A stretch of DNA of 64,000 bases from Amorphophallus konjac. Taxonomy: Eukaryota; Streptophyta; Magnoliopsida; Alismatales; Araceae. The stretch lies in contig CM040117.1 of the NCBI GenBank assembly GCA_022559845.1, positions 147,378,732-147,442,731 on the forward strand. The letters are read 5' to 3'. Shown piece by piece: positions 1 through 9,690 of the stretch. The stretch's first letter is position 1. Each line of letters opens with the position of its first letter. The position numbers and the translations under genes are program-made. The notes beneath the pieces are model-generated. The model was not told where the DNA came from. It ran no database searches and saw only the letters and a list, made by a program, of their open reading frames with translations.

Positions 1-1547
1 CCTTTGTTGATTTTGGTAATCATAAAGAGAAGCAGGAATTTGCAGATTAGATGAGTAATTGTGCATATTAGGTTTGCATACACACTTTTGCTTCATTTTG
101 GAAATAATTGTTCAGTTTTACATACATTCAATTTCATGCTTTAGATTGCACATATCCTTGCATATTTGTGAATAGGAATAATTTTTCATCATCCTTTCAT
201 TCACTTGCATATGCTTGTACATACTTCCTATCTTTGCTTGAATGCCATGATTTTTCGATATCTAAAATGATGTTTGTGGAATGTTAGATTATGTCTAGCT
301 GGAAGCTTTCACTACGCGTGAGGTGATCTTCGGACCTACGTTCTCCGCCACGTACCGGAAATCATCTTGCACGAACTTAATTCTAAATCTTTGCTTGAGT
401 ATAGGTATATACTTTAAGAAAACCTTTTTATTGAAATCTTCTAAGACCTTACCTCCTTGATAGATAAAATACAGTGATTTTGATCATTTGTGAATCGTGA
501 AATATACAAAGGATGATGATTTATTTTCAAATGTGCATACATTTGGGGGGAGTCATAGCTATGTTATGGCAAATTCATTTTCAACATACAAAGTAATTAC
601 CCACACGCTTTTCACAAAATGATGCATATGACTTTGATCGATAAGGATTTCAGAAATTCTTCTCAACACTTTAAGGGGAACAAAATTTCTACATGGAAAT
701 TAAGAGTAATCGTGAGAAAAAAGTTACCTACCCAACAATCAATCAATAAGTGGAATGTGGAACCAAGTAGTCGGGAATCTCCACTGAAATAAATGAGGAA
801 ACTCGCGTCGAAAGGTGAAGCAAAAATCCACAAGAATCAAAATTGTGACTAATCCTAGTAGCCGGGAATCCCCATTGAGACATATGAGGTGACTTGCGCC
901 AAATGGTGAAGTTCAATAAAAAGTATTCATAAGCGGGGTTGTGCGAAGCTACCGATAGTCAAGGATCTAAAATGGAAGTGTAGAGAGGAAATAACCCTCT
1001 AGTGTTCTTTAGAAATTATGTTAATATCCATATATTTTGAACCTCATTTCTCATTGCCGCACATTTCACTCTTGGGTATGATTGTGATGAATGTGTAACT
1101 TGAATTTGTTCCTATCATGGTATATGCAATACCTCTAGTTTATGCATGCACTACCTTTTTTGACTATGCTTCATGTCTCACACTTTGGTTTTGAATCTAC
1201 TGTTCACTTGCTATCCTTTTACCCCATTGAGGGGGAGCTATAGATCATTACTTTCTTGACATTTTCATGCTTCATTGCTTGTTTGCTTGCATGAAACACT
1301 TCATACTTCCATTCATACATATCTTCAGATCATATATGTTCATAACGGGTTTAATAACCCCATTGTCAGTCAGTTTTTATTGTTGACAAAAAGGGGGAGA
1401 ATAGGTTGGTGTACTTAAATTTCTCATTCTGATAAGGGAAGAATATGCTCATACTCTTATTTCAAAGTGATTCACACTGTTCACTAACTTTAACACAAAG
1501 GGGGAGAAAGGCTCACTGATGTTTTTGAAACTGAATGAAGTGCTTCT
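1..1547 (+). mobile_element. Element E: 3' non-coding tail of a Sirevirus-type Ty1/copia element (partial)
   Basis: No coding sequence is visible. The stretch has the composition and landmarks of the region that follows pol in the Sireviruses B and C of this window: repeated GGGGGAG tracts (near 542-551, 1231-1237, 1394-1400, 1501-1507), a GTTCTCCGCC-type block at 340-352 matching 37040-37055 of B, and a duplicated block (about 768-830 and 859-915) ending in AAAGGTGAAG or similar, like the duplicated stem-loop of B and C. The GGGGGAG series is known from Sireviruses as multiple polypurine tracts. No 3' LTR can be recognised before the sequence passes, after removal of element A, into LTR-like sequence of D at 22584. 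The element continues beyond the left edge. Confidence 0.65.
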
Positions 1548-2447
1548 GTAGCGGCAGGAAAATGGTTCCTAGGCCACGTACCAACTTCTCTATTTATTTG
1601 TTGGGGAAGTCATCTCGCGTCCGTGGAGACCTGCAAACACCAAGAAACCAAAAGGACGTCAGAAGGAGTCCCGGGTGTTACCCCAGGAGATAACCCTCCG
1701 ATGTTTAAGTCAGCAAGGGATCAATGAGCAATAGAGAAGAGCAAAGTGAGAGAGAAGTAGAGGTCATAGTAGACGATCCGAGAGGTGTGTAGGTCCTTTG
1801 CACGTGTGCTCGCCACTCCCAGTGGGTACTCGGAGAGTGCTCGCTGGGTGGTAAGGCAGTGCAGGAGGAGGTTTCTCTCTAGGCGTAGCGGGTAGCCTCT
1901 CTGTCGTTGTAGTAGGTCGGATTGCTCTATTCTCAGTAGGAAGCTCTTATGACAGAAGTATCCACCGTCCCTCTTCTCTTGCATAGTAGTATGGGGTTTA
2001 GTAGAAGAATCTACCGTGTCTCTTCTCCTCTATCGATGTTCCTTTTATATGGGTTGTCCTGGAGTGAGGGGTCTCATCCCTTGAGAGGGAAGGGTCTGCT
2101 TAGTAGAGTAACGTTCTCCCGCTACATTGGTGGGAGTTTTCCGTTGGGGGGCGATAGCCTCAGCGTCGACCGGTCCCTAGGCGAGTCTTATGGCACTCAT
2201 GGGGCGTGCTCGCCCGTTACGGGGTCAAGGCTGACGTCGTGGGGGCAACGGTCGGTCGTCGGAGTGTTCTCCGGCGAGAACCGTGCTTGGGCCGTAACCC
2301 TTATGTTTTGTAGAATCCGATGTCGAGTTAGTTTGGGCCGTGCCTTGGCAGGCCGCATATGTCGGTGGCGCACTCATCGAGAGCTTCTTTGGCATGGGCC
2401 GGTCGTTACTGGGCCGAATGTGGGCCAAACTGGATTTACCCTCCTCA
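1548..2447 (-). repeat. 3' LTR of element A
   Basis: About 900 bp, matching 21678-22578 along its whole length with scattered substitutions (for example several within the first 300 bp). The terminal dinucleotides TG and CA are intact. It is the 3' LTR because the PBS lies at the other copy. Open frames on the plus strand (1949-2491 and the equivalent 22080-22598) occur in both LTR copies, cross the LTR end and resemble no protein I recognise, so I do not call them genes. Confidence 0.92.
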
Positions 2448-2459
2448 CTTCCCCCCTAC
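2448..2459 (-). other. Polypurine tract of element A
   Basis: Directly inside the 3' LTR. On the minus strand it reads GTAGGGGGGAAGT, the expected plus-strand primer for reverse transcription. Confidence 0.8.
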
Positions 2460-2886
2460 TCTCAATCGCCGAGCACTCTACAGGGGGCTGAGAGTAGTCT
2501 AAGAGAGGGTCCTTCTGGAGTGCAAGATCTGAAGACGATTTCCTCGTACGACGGGAGTTGGTAAGAGCCTGCTTGGCGAGCAAGGTGTCTCTGGTGGTGG
2601 CAGAAGCCACACTGGTAATGATGACCCCGAGTCTTGTCTCGTTCTGGGGGCATGGGTTCAGAATGGTCATATGGCATCGGTAGCCATACCGTCGTAGCGA
2701 CCGACGTCCTTTCACTTGCCCTTCAGGGGATAACATCGACCCGTAGTGGGCGGTTATAAGAACTGCTGCGAGGTCTCTCGCAAACTGTACCCACGTCTTG
2801 CCGGTTCTCGCACCTCGTTGTAGGCGTCTTCTTCCCTTTGCCTGGTGAGGATCCTTCTTTCCCTACATTTTTCATCTTCTGTAGCG

Positions 2887-5141
2887 ATGCCTCCGCGTAG
2901 GAGAGTCCTCAGTGTTGATTCTTCCTCTTCGGAGGAGGCGGCTCCTAGCCGCGATGGTGCGCCGAGCACTTCAGGTGCGGGCGCTGGTCGATCCAGTTCT
3001 CCACCGTTAGTGGCCTATAGGGTGATCCATGGGTTACGGGAAGCCTTCCAAATTCCCCCTGAATACGACATAGTCTTCCCCTCCGTTGGAGATGACATAA
3101 TGAGTCACCCTTCCGACGGGATAATGGTTCCGGTAGCCTCCTTTCAGGCAGGCTTCTGTGTTCCAGTTCATCCCTTCATCGCATCCGTCCTTCGCTACTA
3201 TGGGCGGCATTCTAGGGAAATAACCCCCAATTCTTACAGCATCCTCTGCGGGTTTGTCTATGCGTGCCATAGAGCATTGGTGGGGCCAAGTGTCGATCTG
3301 TTCCGGCACTTCTTCCTCCTCCAGAGTTGCCTGTCCGATACCTATTTCACCTATTTCAAGGCTCTCACCCATCAGCATTTCATCACCATTTCTCGTACCG
3401 CGTCCAACCGCAAAGGCTGGGCGGAGCGGTACGTATATCTTGTCAAGTCGAAAGACTGGGAAGCAGCCTCTGATAGCTGGATATGTAGTGGCTTTCGTCG
3501 TACTTGGCATGATTCGAAGCCGTCTCTCAAGGCCGAGGACCGCCAGAAGTTGAAGGCTATTCTCCGATATCCCCTTGCTGACGCAGACTTCGTTCTGACC
3601 CCGACGCTGCTTCGGGAGCTGGGGTTGTGTCCCTCGTTACCGCAGGGTACGAGTTTTATCCTTCTATAGGGTCACGTCGGTAGTGACTGGTACTTGAATA
3701 ACCTTGTTCTGCTTTCAGGAGCGGCGGAAGCATAGGGTTGGACCTACGAGACCGTCCAGTTGCCGCGGTTTGCTCCTCGTCCCGTGGATCATATTGCTCC
3801 GGGAGCAGGTCAGGTGTCGGTCGTCGCCCCCCAAGCCCAGGTCACGTTCGCCCCAAGGAGGCTATCGTATCCCATCCCGGTCAGCATTCCTCTTGTCCGC
3901 TCGCCTAAGGCATCCGTGGCCAGCGGAGGGCCTAGTCTTCGATGGAGTTGTCCTAAAGCCAACCTTAGCGCGTCTGGTGACGAGCCCGCCATGGCTGGCG
4001 GTAGTCGAGCCTTTCTGACTGATGACGAGCTGGCGGAGATAGACAGTCGTCGCCGATCGAGGAAGAGAGGGAGAGATTCGACCCCGGCCAAGAGTTGGGT
4101 CCCACCTTCCTCTGAGGCGCCTCCCCCCAGTGTTCCTCTGTCACCATCATCTGAAGTGCCGACAGCTGCTATTTTGGTGCCCGCCTCCGGAGGGCGGGGG
4201 CGCGAAAGGGGCAAAGCTCCTGCTGCTGCCGAAGTTGGTTCTCTCCCCCCGCCAAGGGTCCCTTCGCGTGGTCAGTCCTTGCATCCTAAAGATTTGATGA
4301 CGGGACTGCCCGGGGTCACGGCTATTATCGACCTCATGGTGCAGAGTGCTTGCTGGCACGAGCACATTGGGGAGGTTGGTCCCCAGACCACAAATGAGTT
4401 GACGGCCGTTGCCGCGAGGAGTACGTGCCTGGTCGTCAGTGCGCTCGGGTTGTGGAGGCACCGCTTCATCGATGCCGTTCGTCAGCTGGAGACCAGCCGG
4501 GCCCTTCAATCAGAAGCCGAAGGGCATGTGAAGGAGTCTGAAGCTGCTAACGCCGGGCTCCAAGAGCAGTTGGCTCAGCTCGGGTTGGCCCTCGTTGGCA
4601 TGGAGCGCGATCGGGACTCCTTTCGGGCGTGGGCTGATCCAGTCGGGGAGCGAGCAGCCAAGTCGGAGGCGGTGATCCGAGCCATAGAGGCCCGTGCCCA
4701 GGAGGTCGAGGCAGAGCTTGCCAGGCTACGTACGTCCCTATCCTTGGCTGGTGAGGAAGCTGTGGAGAACTTCTGCTCCTCCTCAGCTTACCAGGATGAG
4801 CTGACGGAGGTGGCCTTGGCATTCTACGGGCCAACCCGTGACCGCGGCTTCCGGGAGGGCTGGAGTGCTGCTGTGAAAGCCACAGCAGAGAATCTTGGCC
4901 TTGCGGCCCTGGACATCCCCCCTCCTTCAACTCCTTACGGCTCGAGGCTGATGACGGAGGGGAGGGGCCCGACCCCGTAGAGGCGGGCGCCGAGCGGTCG
5001 GTGTCAAGCATTGGTGAGAGAGCACCCGCGGATGTTGCCATGGTGGACTTGATCAACAAGCCACCTTCCCCCAGTGCTGCTGCCGTACATGTGCCTGCCG
5101 AACCCAGGGCACATGATGATGTAAATGGGGCAGGCCCTTGA
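2887..5141 (+). pseudogene. Antisense accessory gene of element A (putative gypsy-type transposon protein, two exons, broken)
   Basis: This gene runs opposite to gag-pol, starting about 440 bp inside the 3' LTR. Exon 1 starts at ATG 2887 (an upstream in-frame ATG lies at 2845). It encodes a Ser-rich head and then a globular block (VIHGLREAFQIP, HPFIASVLRYYG, TPNSYSILCGFVYAC, FFLLQSC) that I recognise as the plant 'putative gypsy type transposon' family, formerly called Transposase_28. A canonical GT-AG intron at 3647-3718 joins exon 2 in frame. Exon 2 encodes a Pro/Ser-rich linker, a long coiled coil (about 4470-4740) and a tail with FCSSSAYQDELTE and FREGW. Breaks are a TAG at 3733-3735 just after the splice and a frameshift near 4945; in the new frame an acidic C-terminus runs to TGA 5139-5141. 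Grande-type Tat elements are known to carry such an antisense gene. Its function is unknown. Confidence 0.75.
3647..3718 (+). other. Predicted 72-bp intron in the antisense gene of A
   Basis: The donor is CAGG|GTACGAG and the acceptor is TGCTTTCAG|GAG. Splicing leaves one base of a codon in exon 1 and two in exon 2, and puts exon 1 exactly into the frame of the long second open frame. Without splicing exon 1 stops at 3667-3669. The frame agreement is the main support; no transcript evidence is available here. Confidence 0.6.
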
Positions 5142-6635
5142 GAGGATGCCCCTAGTTGTCTTTTCTTTTATTACCTTTTATCTGCACTTTCCAAGGCAGT
5201 AGCCTTCTTTTGTAATTTCCTTACTTAGAAATGAAAGTCTTCCCTTTGTTCGCAAAACTTGAGATTTCTTTCGTGTACTTCCATCTCCCTGAACTGTCGT
5301 GAGATCCTCTGGGGATACGAAGCGGTGTCCTTGGTGAGGGCTCTGAAAGGGCGCGACTTTCGGGATCCGTCGCCTCGACTTTCGTAGATTTGATTAAGGT
5401 GGTAGGAGTCCTCATACTTCTGGGAACTTCGCTTCCTCCTATAAATGACGGCCTTCGTAGTGTTCCGGCGATCAGCTTTGCATGAGCGAAACCTTGAGGG
5501 TAGCCTTCTTAGAGGATGTCATCGGGAGAGTCCGGTACTTCGTCAGATGACGAATTTCTGCAAGCTCATCGTCAACCCTTGGTCGTCCGGAGAAACCCAG
5601 CGCCGGTACCATGGCGACCGTGGCCTGCGCCTGGAGAGGGTGGCCCGGTCCCTGAGTAGTACAGGCTCAGGTACCTGGACGACTAGCGGGAGGCCTTGGA
5701 GAAGGTTAACCGCTTATACGCCGGCAGGGGGTCCTGCTTCTTGAGCCGGATAAGTTCCGTCCCTAAAGGGACGAGGAGTCTCTGGGTACTGCGGTCCTCC
5801 GCCTCTCGGCTAGTTCCTGTCGCTTGTCTTTGTGGCTTTTAACCGTTGTTTGCTTTCTGTAGGTGGTTGGTGAGGTGCTCCCCATCGCTGTAACATCTTC
5901 CTATCTTCTGGTAGGAAGGGGCGTAAGGAAGGTTGGAAACTATTTTCCCTTCTTCCACTTTGCAGACAAGGCCATGCGACTGGACGACGGCGGTGGACTC
6001 GTCATACCTCTACCCGCCGTTGACAGGGACTCGTCGAACACTGGCCGCTGCGGGACAACCTCTCCATTCAAGGTGGATGCCGGTGGTAGCCGGGGCAGCG
6101 AGGTCTCGCCTGTTTGAAGACATGGCCAGTATGCCAGAGTGGCCTTCATAATGTGTTGGCCTCGTGGTACCGCTGCCCCTCGCTGGCTTGTGTAGGTCTG
6201 TTGGTTCCCAGTGATGGGTGGCCTAGTTTTCCTGGTGCAGGCTTTCTACCAGTGAAGCCCTTTGTTGGCCAGGGGGGCTTTGTCCCTCTTCTCTGGCATA
6301 GGAGGCTTCTCCGTCGGTACCCTTCCACAGAACAAAAATGGGTACTAGGTACCTGCTCAGAGACTCAGCATGATTGTTGGCAGAGGACGGTGCCCGGGAG
6401 ATGAGCTGTTGGAGTCGTATATCACCATGGTCGAGCATGTTCTGTCTCTCCACATACTTGTATGTGGCCCACATGAGGGTATTTTGTCGATTTCTGGCAG
6501 CTTGTATTTTGACTAAAGAAATATAAATTCTTTATTTTTGAGCCAATACTGTTGTGTACCTTTTACTGGAGTGCTTTTGCATGCTTTCTGGGTGGCTTCT
6601 TGTGCTCGCGTTCCACAGTGTCCGTGTCCTCCATG
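5142..6635. other. Non-coding spacer of element A between the antisense gene and the tandem array
   Basis: No convincing coding region on either strand. Immediately after the antisense gene there is a T-rich stretch with TTTTGTAATTTCC and AGAAATGAAAG (5205-5235), which looks like a plant 3' UTR and polyadenylation region for the plus-strand gene. The remainder is GC-rich with only short unrelated open frames. Confidence 0.55.
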
Positions 6636-7020
6636 GAAACCCTTAGGTTATCTTTTCATTTTCAAGGGGAGGGGTGCTCGTCTCTAGGAAGACCCTTAGG
6701 TTACCTTTTCATTTTCAAGGGGAGCAGTGCTCGCCTTTAGGAAGCCCTTAAGCTACCTTCTCATTTTCAAGAGGAGCGGTGCTCTCCTCTAGGAAAACCC
6801 TTAGGTTACATTTTCATTTTCAAGGGGAGCGGTGCTCGCCTCTAGGAAGACCCTTAGGTTACCTCTTCGTTTTCAAAGGGAGCAGTGCTCGCCTTTAGGG
6901 AGCCCTTAAGCTACCTTCTCATTTTCAAGGGGATCGGTACTCGCCTATAGGAAAACCCTTAGGTCACCTATTCATTTTCGAGGGGAGCAGTGCTCGCCTT
7001 TAGGGAGCCCTTGAGCTACC
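6636..7020 (-). repeat. Tandem array with 52-53 bp units in higher-order trimers
   Basis: Eight units start with CCCTTAGG or CCCTTAAG-like boxes at 6640, 6693, 6745, 6798, 6851, 6903, 6956 and 7008, giving a period of 52-53 bp. Each carries TTTTCATTTTCAAGGGGAGC followed by GGTGCTCGCC-type sequence. Unit sub-types run A-B-C-A-B-C-A-C (A has GAAAACCC, B has GAAGACCC, C has GAGCCC or GAAGCCC with AGCTACC), so the real repeat is a trimer of about 158 bp. It lies just 3' of the integrase on the minus strand, the region known in Tat/Ogre elements to generate tandem repeats and satellites. Confidence 0.88.
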
Positions 7021-7059
7021 TCTTCGTTATTCGTAGGTAATTTACCTTAGTGGAGTACG

Positions 7060-8150
7060 GCTGGTGACGATTTACTGGAAGTATTTCCTGAGGTTGACGG
7101 AGTTCCACGTCCGGGGTACCTCTCTCCCCCCCAGCATCACTAGCCTGTATGCTCCTTTGCTGAGTGTTTTCGCTACCCTGTACGGGCCTTCCCAGTTTGG
7201 TGCGAGCTTTCCTACGGCTCCTCGTGGGTCAGCCACGCTTGCTCGCCGCAGAATTAGGTCACCTGGGAAGAAGTGTCGCTCCTTAACTCGGGCATTGTAT
7301 TATTGAGCCAGTTTCTGCTGGTATGCTACGTGCTTTACCTGGGCGTTGGCTCTTCCTTCTTCGAGCAGGTCCAAGTTTTCTCGCATTGCTTGGTTGTTCC
7401 TGGCTTCATCGAAGTGTCCCACTCGTAGCGAGGGGTTAGATATCTCCACCGGAACCACTGCCTCAGCCCCGTAGGCGAGATGAAAAGGCGTGTCCCCGGT
7501 GGCGGCTCTAGCAGTGGTCCGGTGGGCCCATAGAATGCTGGGGATCGAATCAATCTATGAGTCGCCCGCTTGGTCCAGGCGGGTCTTGATGCCATGGAGG
7601 AGAGTTCGGTTGGCATTTTCCACCAACCCATTAGCTTGGGGGTGCCCCACCGAGGTGTAGTGGTTCCATATCCCCAACTCCAAGCACTTTTCCTGAAAGG
7701 CAGTGCTCGCGAAATGTCTGCCATTGTCGGTTGTGAGGACCCTTGGGATCCCAAATCGGCAAATGATGCTTCACAGCACGAACTTTCAAGCTGCTTCGCT
7801 TGTTATCTTCCCCAATGGTTCAGCCTCGATCCACTTGGTGAAGTAGTCGATGGCGACTATGAGGAACTTCTTCCTCCCTTGCGCTTCAGGGAAGGGTCCC
7901 AGTATATCGATTCCCCACCGAGCGAATGGGTGAGGCTCCGTCAAAGCGTGGAGCGGCCAGATGGGAATATTTGTGGCATTGGGGACACCTCCGAACATAG
8001 TCGAGGCAGTCTTGCTGCAAGGTGGGCCACCGATACCCTTACCGGATCAGCGTCTGCGCGAGTGCTCGTCCTCCAACATGGCTTTCGCAAAGTCCTTCAT
8101 GGACTTCTTGGATGGCCTGGTTGACCTCCGTGGGGAAGAGGCACTTGAGT
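7060..8150 (-). pseudogene. pol: Integrase of element A (decayed)
   Basis: Read on the minus strand with frame changes. The N-terminal zinc-binding region is near 8000-8100. The catalytic core follows: RWGIDILGPFPEA and FLIVAIDYFTKWIEAEPL (7830-7930) give the first Asp. A second block near 7700-7760 reads LTTDNGRHFAS, then GHPQANGLVENANRTL with the catalytic Glu (7590-7650). A C-terminal region with ERHFFPGDL and NWEGPY lies at about 7110-7290. Stops follow KITSEAA (7786-7788) and interrupt at about 7558. The core motifs are typical of Tat-group gypsy integrase, which inserts the cDNA. It cannot make a full-length protein. Confidence 0.85.
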
Positions 8151-8251
8151 AAAGGGGCTGAGAGGGACCGGCGATATAGCCGGCCGTCCACAATGGTGAA
8201 GTGGGCCACTCTTGTTCGTGTGCGCCGCGCCTCGGCATGGTCGCTCTGGAG

Positions 8252-8938
8252 TTATTGTCGAAGGAGGAAGTCAAGGAGAGGATCCATCCAGGAGGGTTCA
8301 TAGTCGATAGCGTTTACCTGGAGCGTCGGATCATCTATGCTTGGTGCTGATAATTCCTCTATCAGGACTGATCTTGAACTGGAGACTGCGGTGGCCGACG
8401 CTAGGCGGGAGAGAGCATCTGCTCGGACGTTCTCTTCGCGTGGGATGTGGACCACCTCAAAACGGGTGAATTCACTTGCTGTCGCCATGGCCTTCTCTAA
8501 GTACTTCATCATGGAGGGGTCGCGGGCCTCGAACTCCCCCCTGACCAGGTTGGCGATGAGCATGGAGTCGATGTATGCTCGCACACTTGACGCCCCCAGG
8601 TGCTTTGCCATGCGTAGCCCAGAGAGGAGCACCTCATACTCCGCCACATTATTCGTGGTTGGGAAGTTGAAGCGCAGGGCATACTGTAGCTCCAAACCTT
8701 CCGGTGAGAGTAAGACCAATCCTGCGCCACTGCTCGTCGCGCAGGAAGATTCGTCGATGTATAGCTCCCAGGTGGGCCCCAATGACTGCTCGGGTGAGTC
8801 CTCGGCGAGTAGGGTGCATTCGGCGACGAAGTCAGCAAGAGCTTGGGCTTTGATTGCTGTCCTTGGTCAGAACTTAATGTCAAATTCTCATAACTCGATG
8901 GCCCACTTGACCAGCCTTCTGGAAGCATTAGGGTTCTA
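8252..8938 (-). pseudogene. pol: Second RNase H (plant/archaeal type) of element A
   Basis: An open stretch 8252-8782 encodes WELYIDESSCATSSGAGLVL, then NNVAEYEVLLSGLRMAKHLG, AYIDSMLIANLV and VRADALSRLAS, the successive D-E-D-D motif regions of an RNase H of the aRNH type. Upstream codons to about 8938 (KWAIEL, ALADFVAEC) form the linker from the first RNase H and contain stops. A duplicated RNase H of this kind marks the Tat lineage. It would remove RNA from the RNA-DNA hybrid during reverse transcription. The usual DGSS motif reads DESS here, which may be a decay substitution. Confidence 0.85.
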
Positions 8939-8944
8939 AAGAAT

Positions 8945-9690
8945 TTACAGGAGAGGCTGATCGGTGAGGATGACGATCGGGTGAGCCAGGAAGTATGGTC
9001 GTAGCTTGCGAGCAGCCGTGATCAGTGCGAGGGTGAACTTTTCGGTCCGCGAATACCGAAACTCTGGTCCTTGTAGTGCTTGGCTAACATAGTAGACGGG
9101 CTTCATGACTCCTGCTTCCTCTCGTGCGAGCACGGCGCTCATGGTGCTGGATGTCACGGATAGGTACATGAGTAGCTGTTCTCCCCTTTGGGGTTTGGCG
9201 AGGACAGGATGAGTTGTCAGGTAGCGTTTCAATTCTTCGAACGCCTGCTTGCACTCCTGGTCCCAGTCGACCCATCCCTTCTTTTCTGGTGCCAGGTTGG
9301 CTTGCTTGATCAGTCAGAAGAAGGGGAGACACTGCTCGACGGCTCGGGATAGGAACCGAGCCAGGGCGGCGACGCTCCCGGTGAGGCACTATACATCCCT
9401 CACTCGTTTCGATCGCTCCATCTCTAACACTGCTCGGATCTGGTCGGGGTTGGCCTTGATTCCCCGGGGGCAAGGAAACCTAGAAATTTTCCCGACCGGA
9501 CCCCGAACACACATTTAGTAGGGTTGAGTTTCATATTGTACCTCCTGAGCGTGGTGAAAGTCTCCGCCAAGTCGCGCAAGTGTTCGGCCGCCCGGAGGCT
9601 TTTCACGAGTATGTCGTCGATGTAGACCTCCATGTTGCGGCCAATCTGTGAGTCAAACATATGGTTGACTAGGCGTTGATATGTAGCTCC
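8945..9690 (-). pseudogene. pol: C-terminal half of RT plus first RNase H of element A
   Basis: From the N insertion site downward on the minus strand: YQRLVNHMFDSQIGRNMEVY continues into the catalytic IDD motif (YIDDILVKS, about 9600-9640), then the thumb region (LNPTKCVFGVRSGKFLGF). A frameshift near 9480 follows, then further RT connection sequence with stops. The first RNase H lies at 8945-9232 (LLMYLSVTSSTMSAVLAREE, PVYYVSQALQGPEFRYSRTEK, LRPYFLAHPIVILTDQPL). The other half of RT lies at 18923-19581. The gene was split by insertion of N and had also decayed by point mutation. Confidence 0.88.

Noticed and set aside
1949..2491. 180-codon plus-strand open frame (and its copy at 22080-22598)
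   Set aside because: It lies in the A LTR, is present in both copies, runs past the LTR end into unrelated sequence, and shows no recognisable domain.
3034..3510. 158-codon minus-strand open frame opposite the antisense gene of A
   Set aside because: It is a mirror frame of the recognisable plus-strand protein and has no family resemblance.
2887..5141. Antisense gene as a captured host gene
   Set aside because: It lies between the integrase and 3' LTR of A, where Tat elements commonly carry this gene family, so it is more simply an element gene.
7335..7754. 139-codon minus-strand open frame in the integrase region of A
   Set aside because: Another minus-strand frame over the same bases gives the integrase motifs (GHPQANGLVENANRTL); this frame is a shadow.
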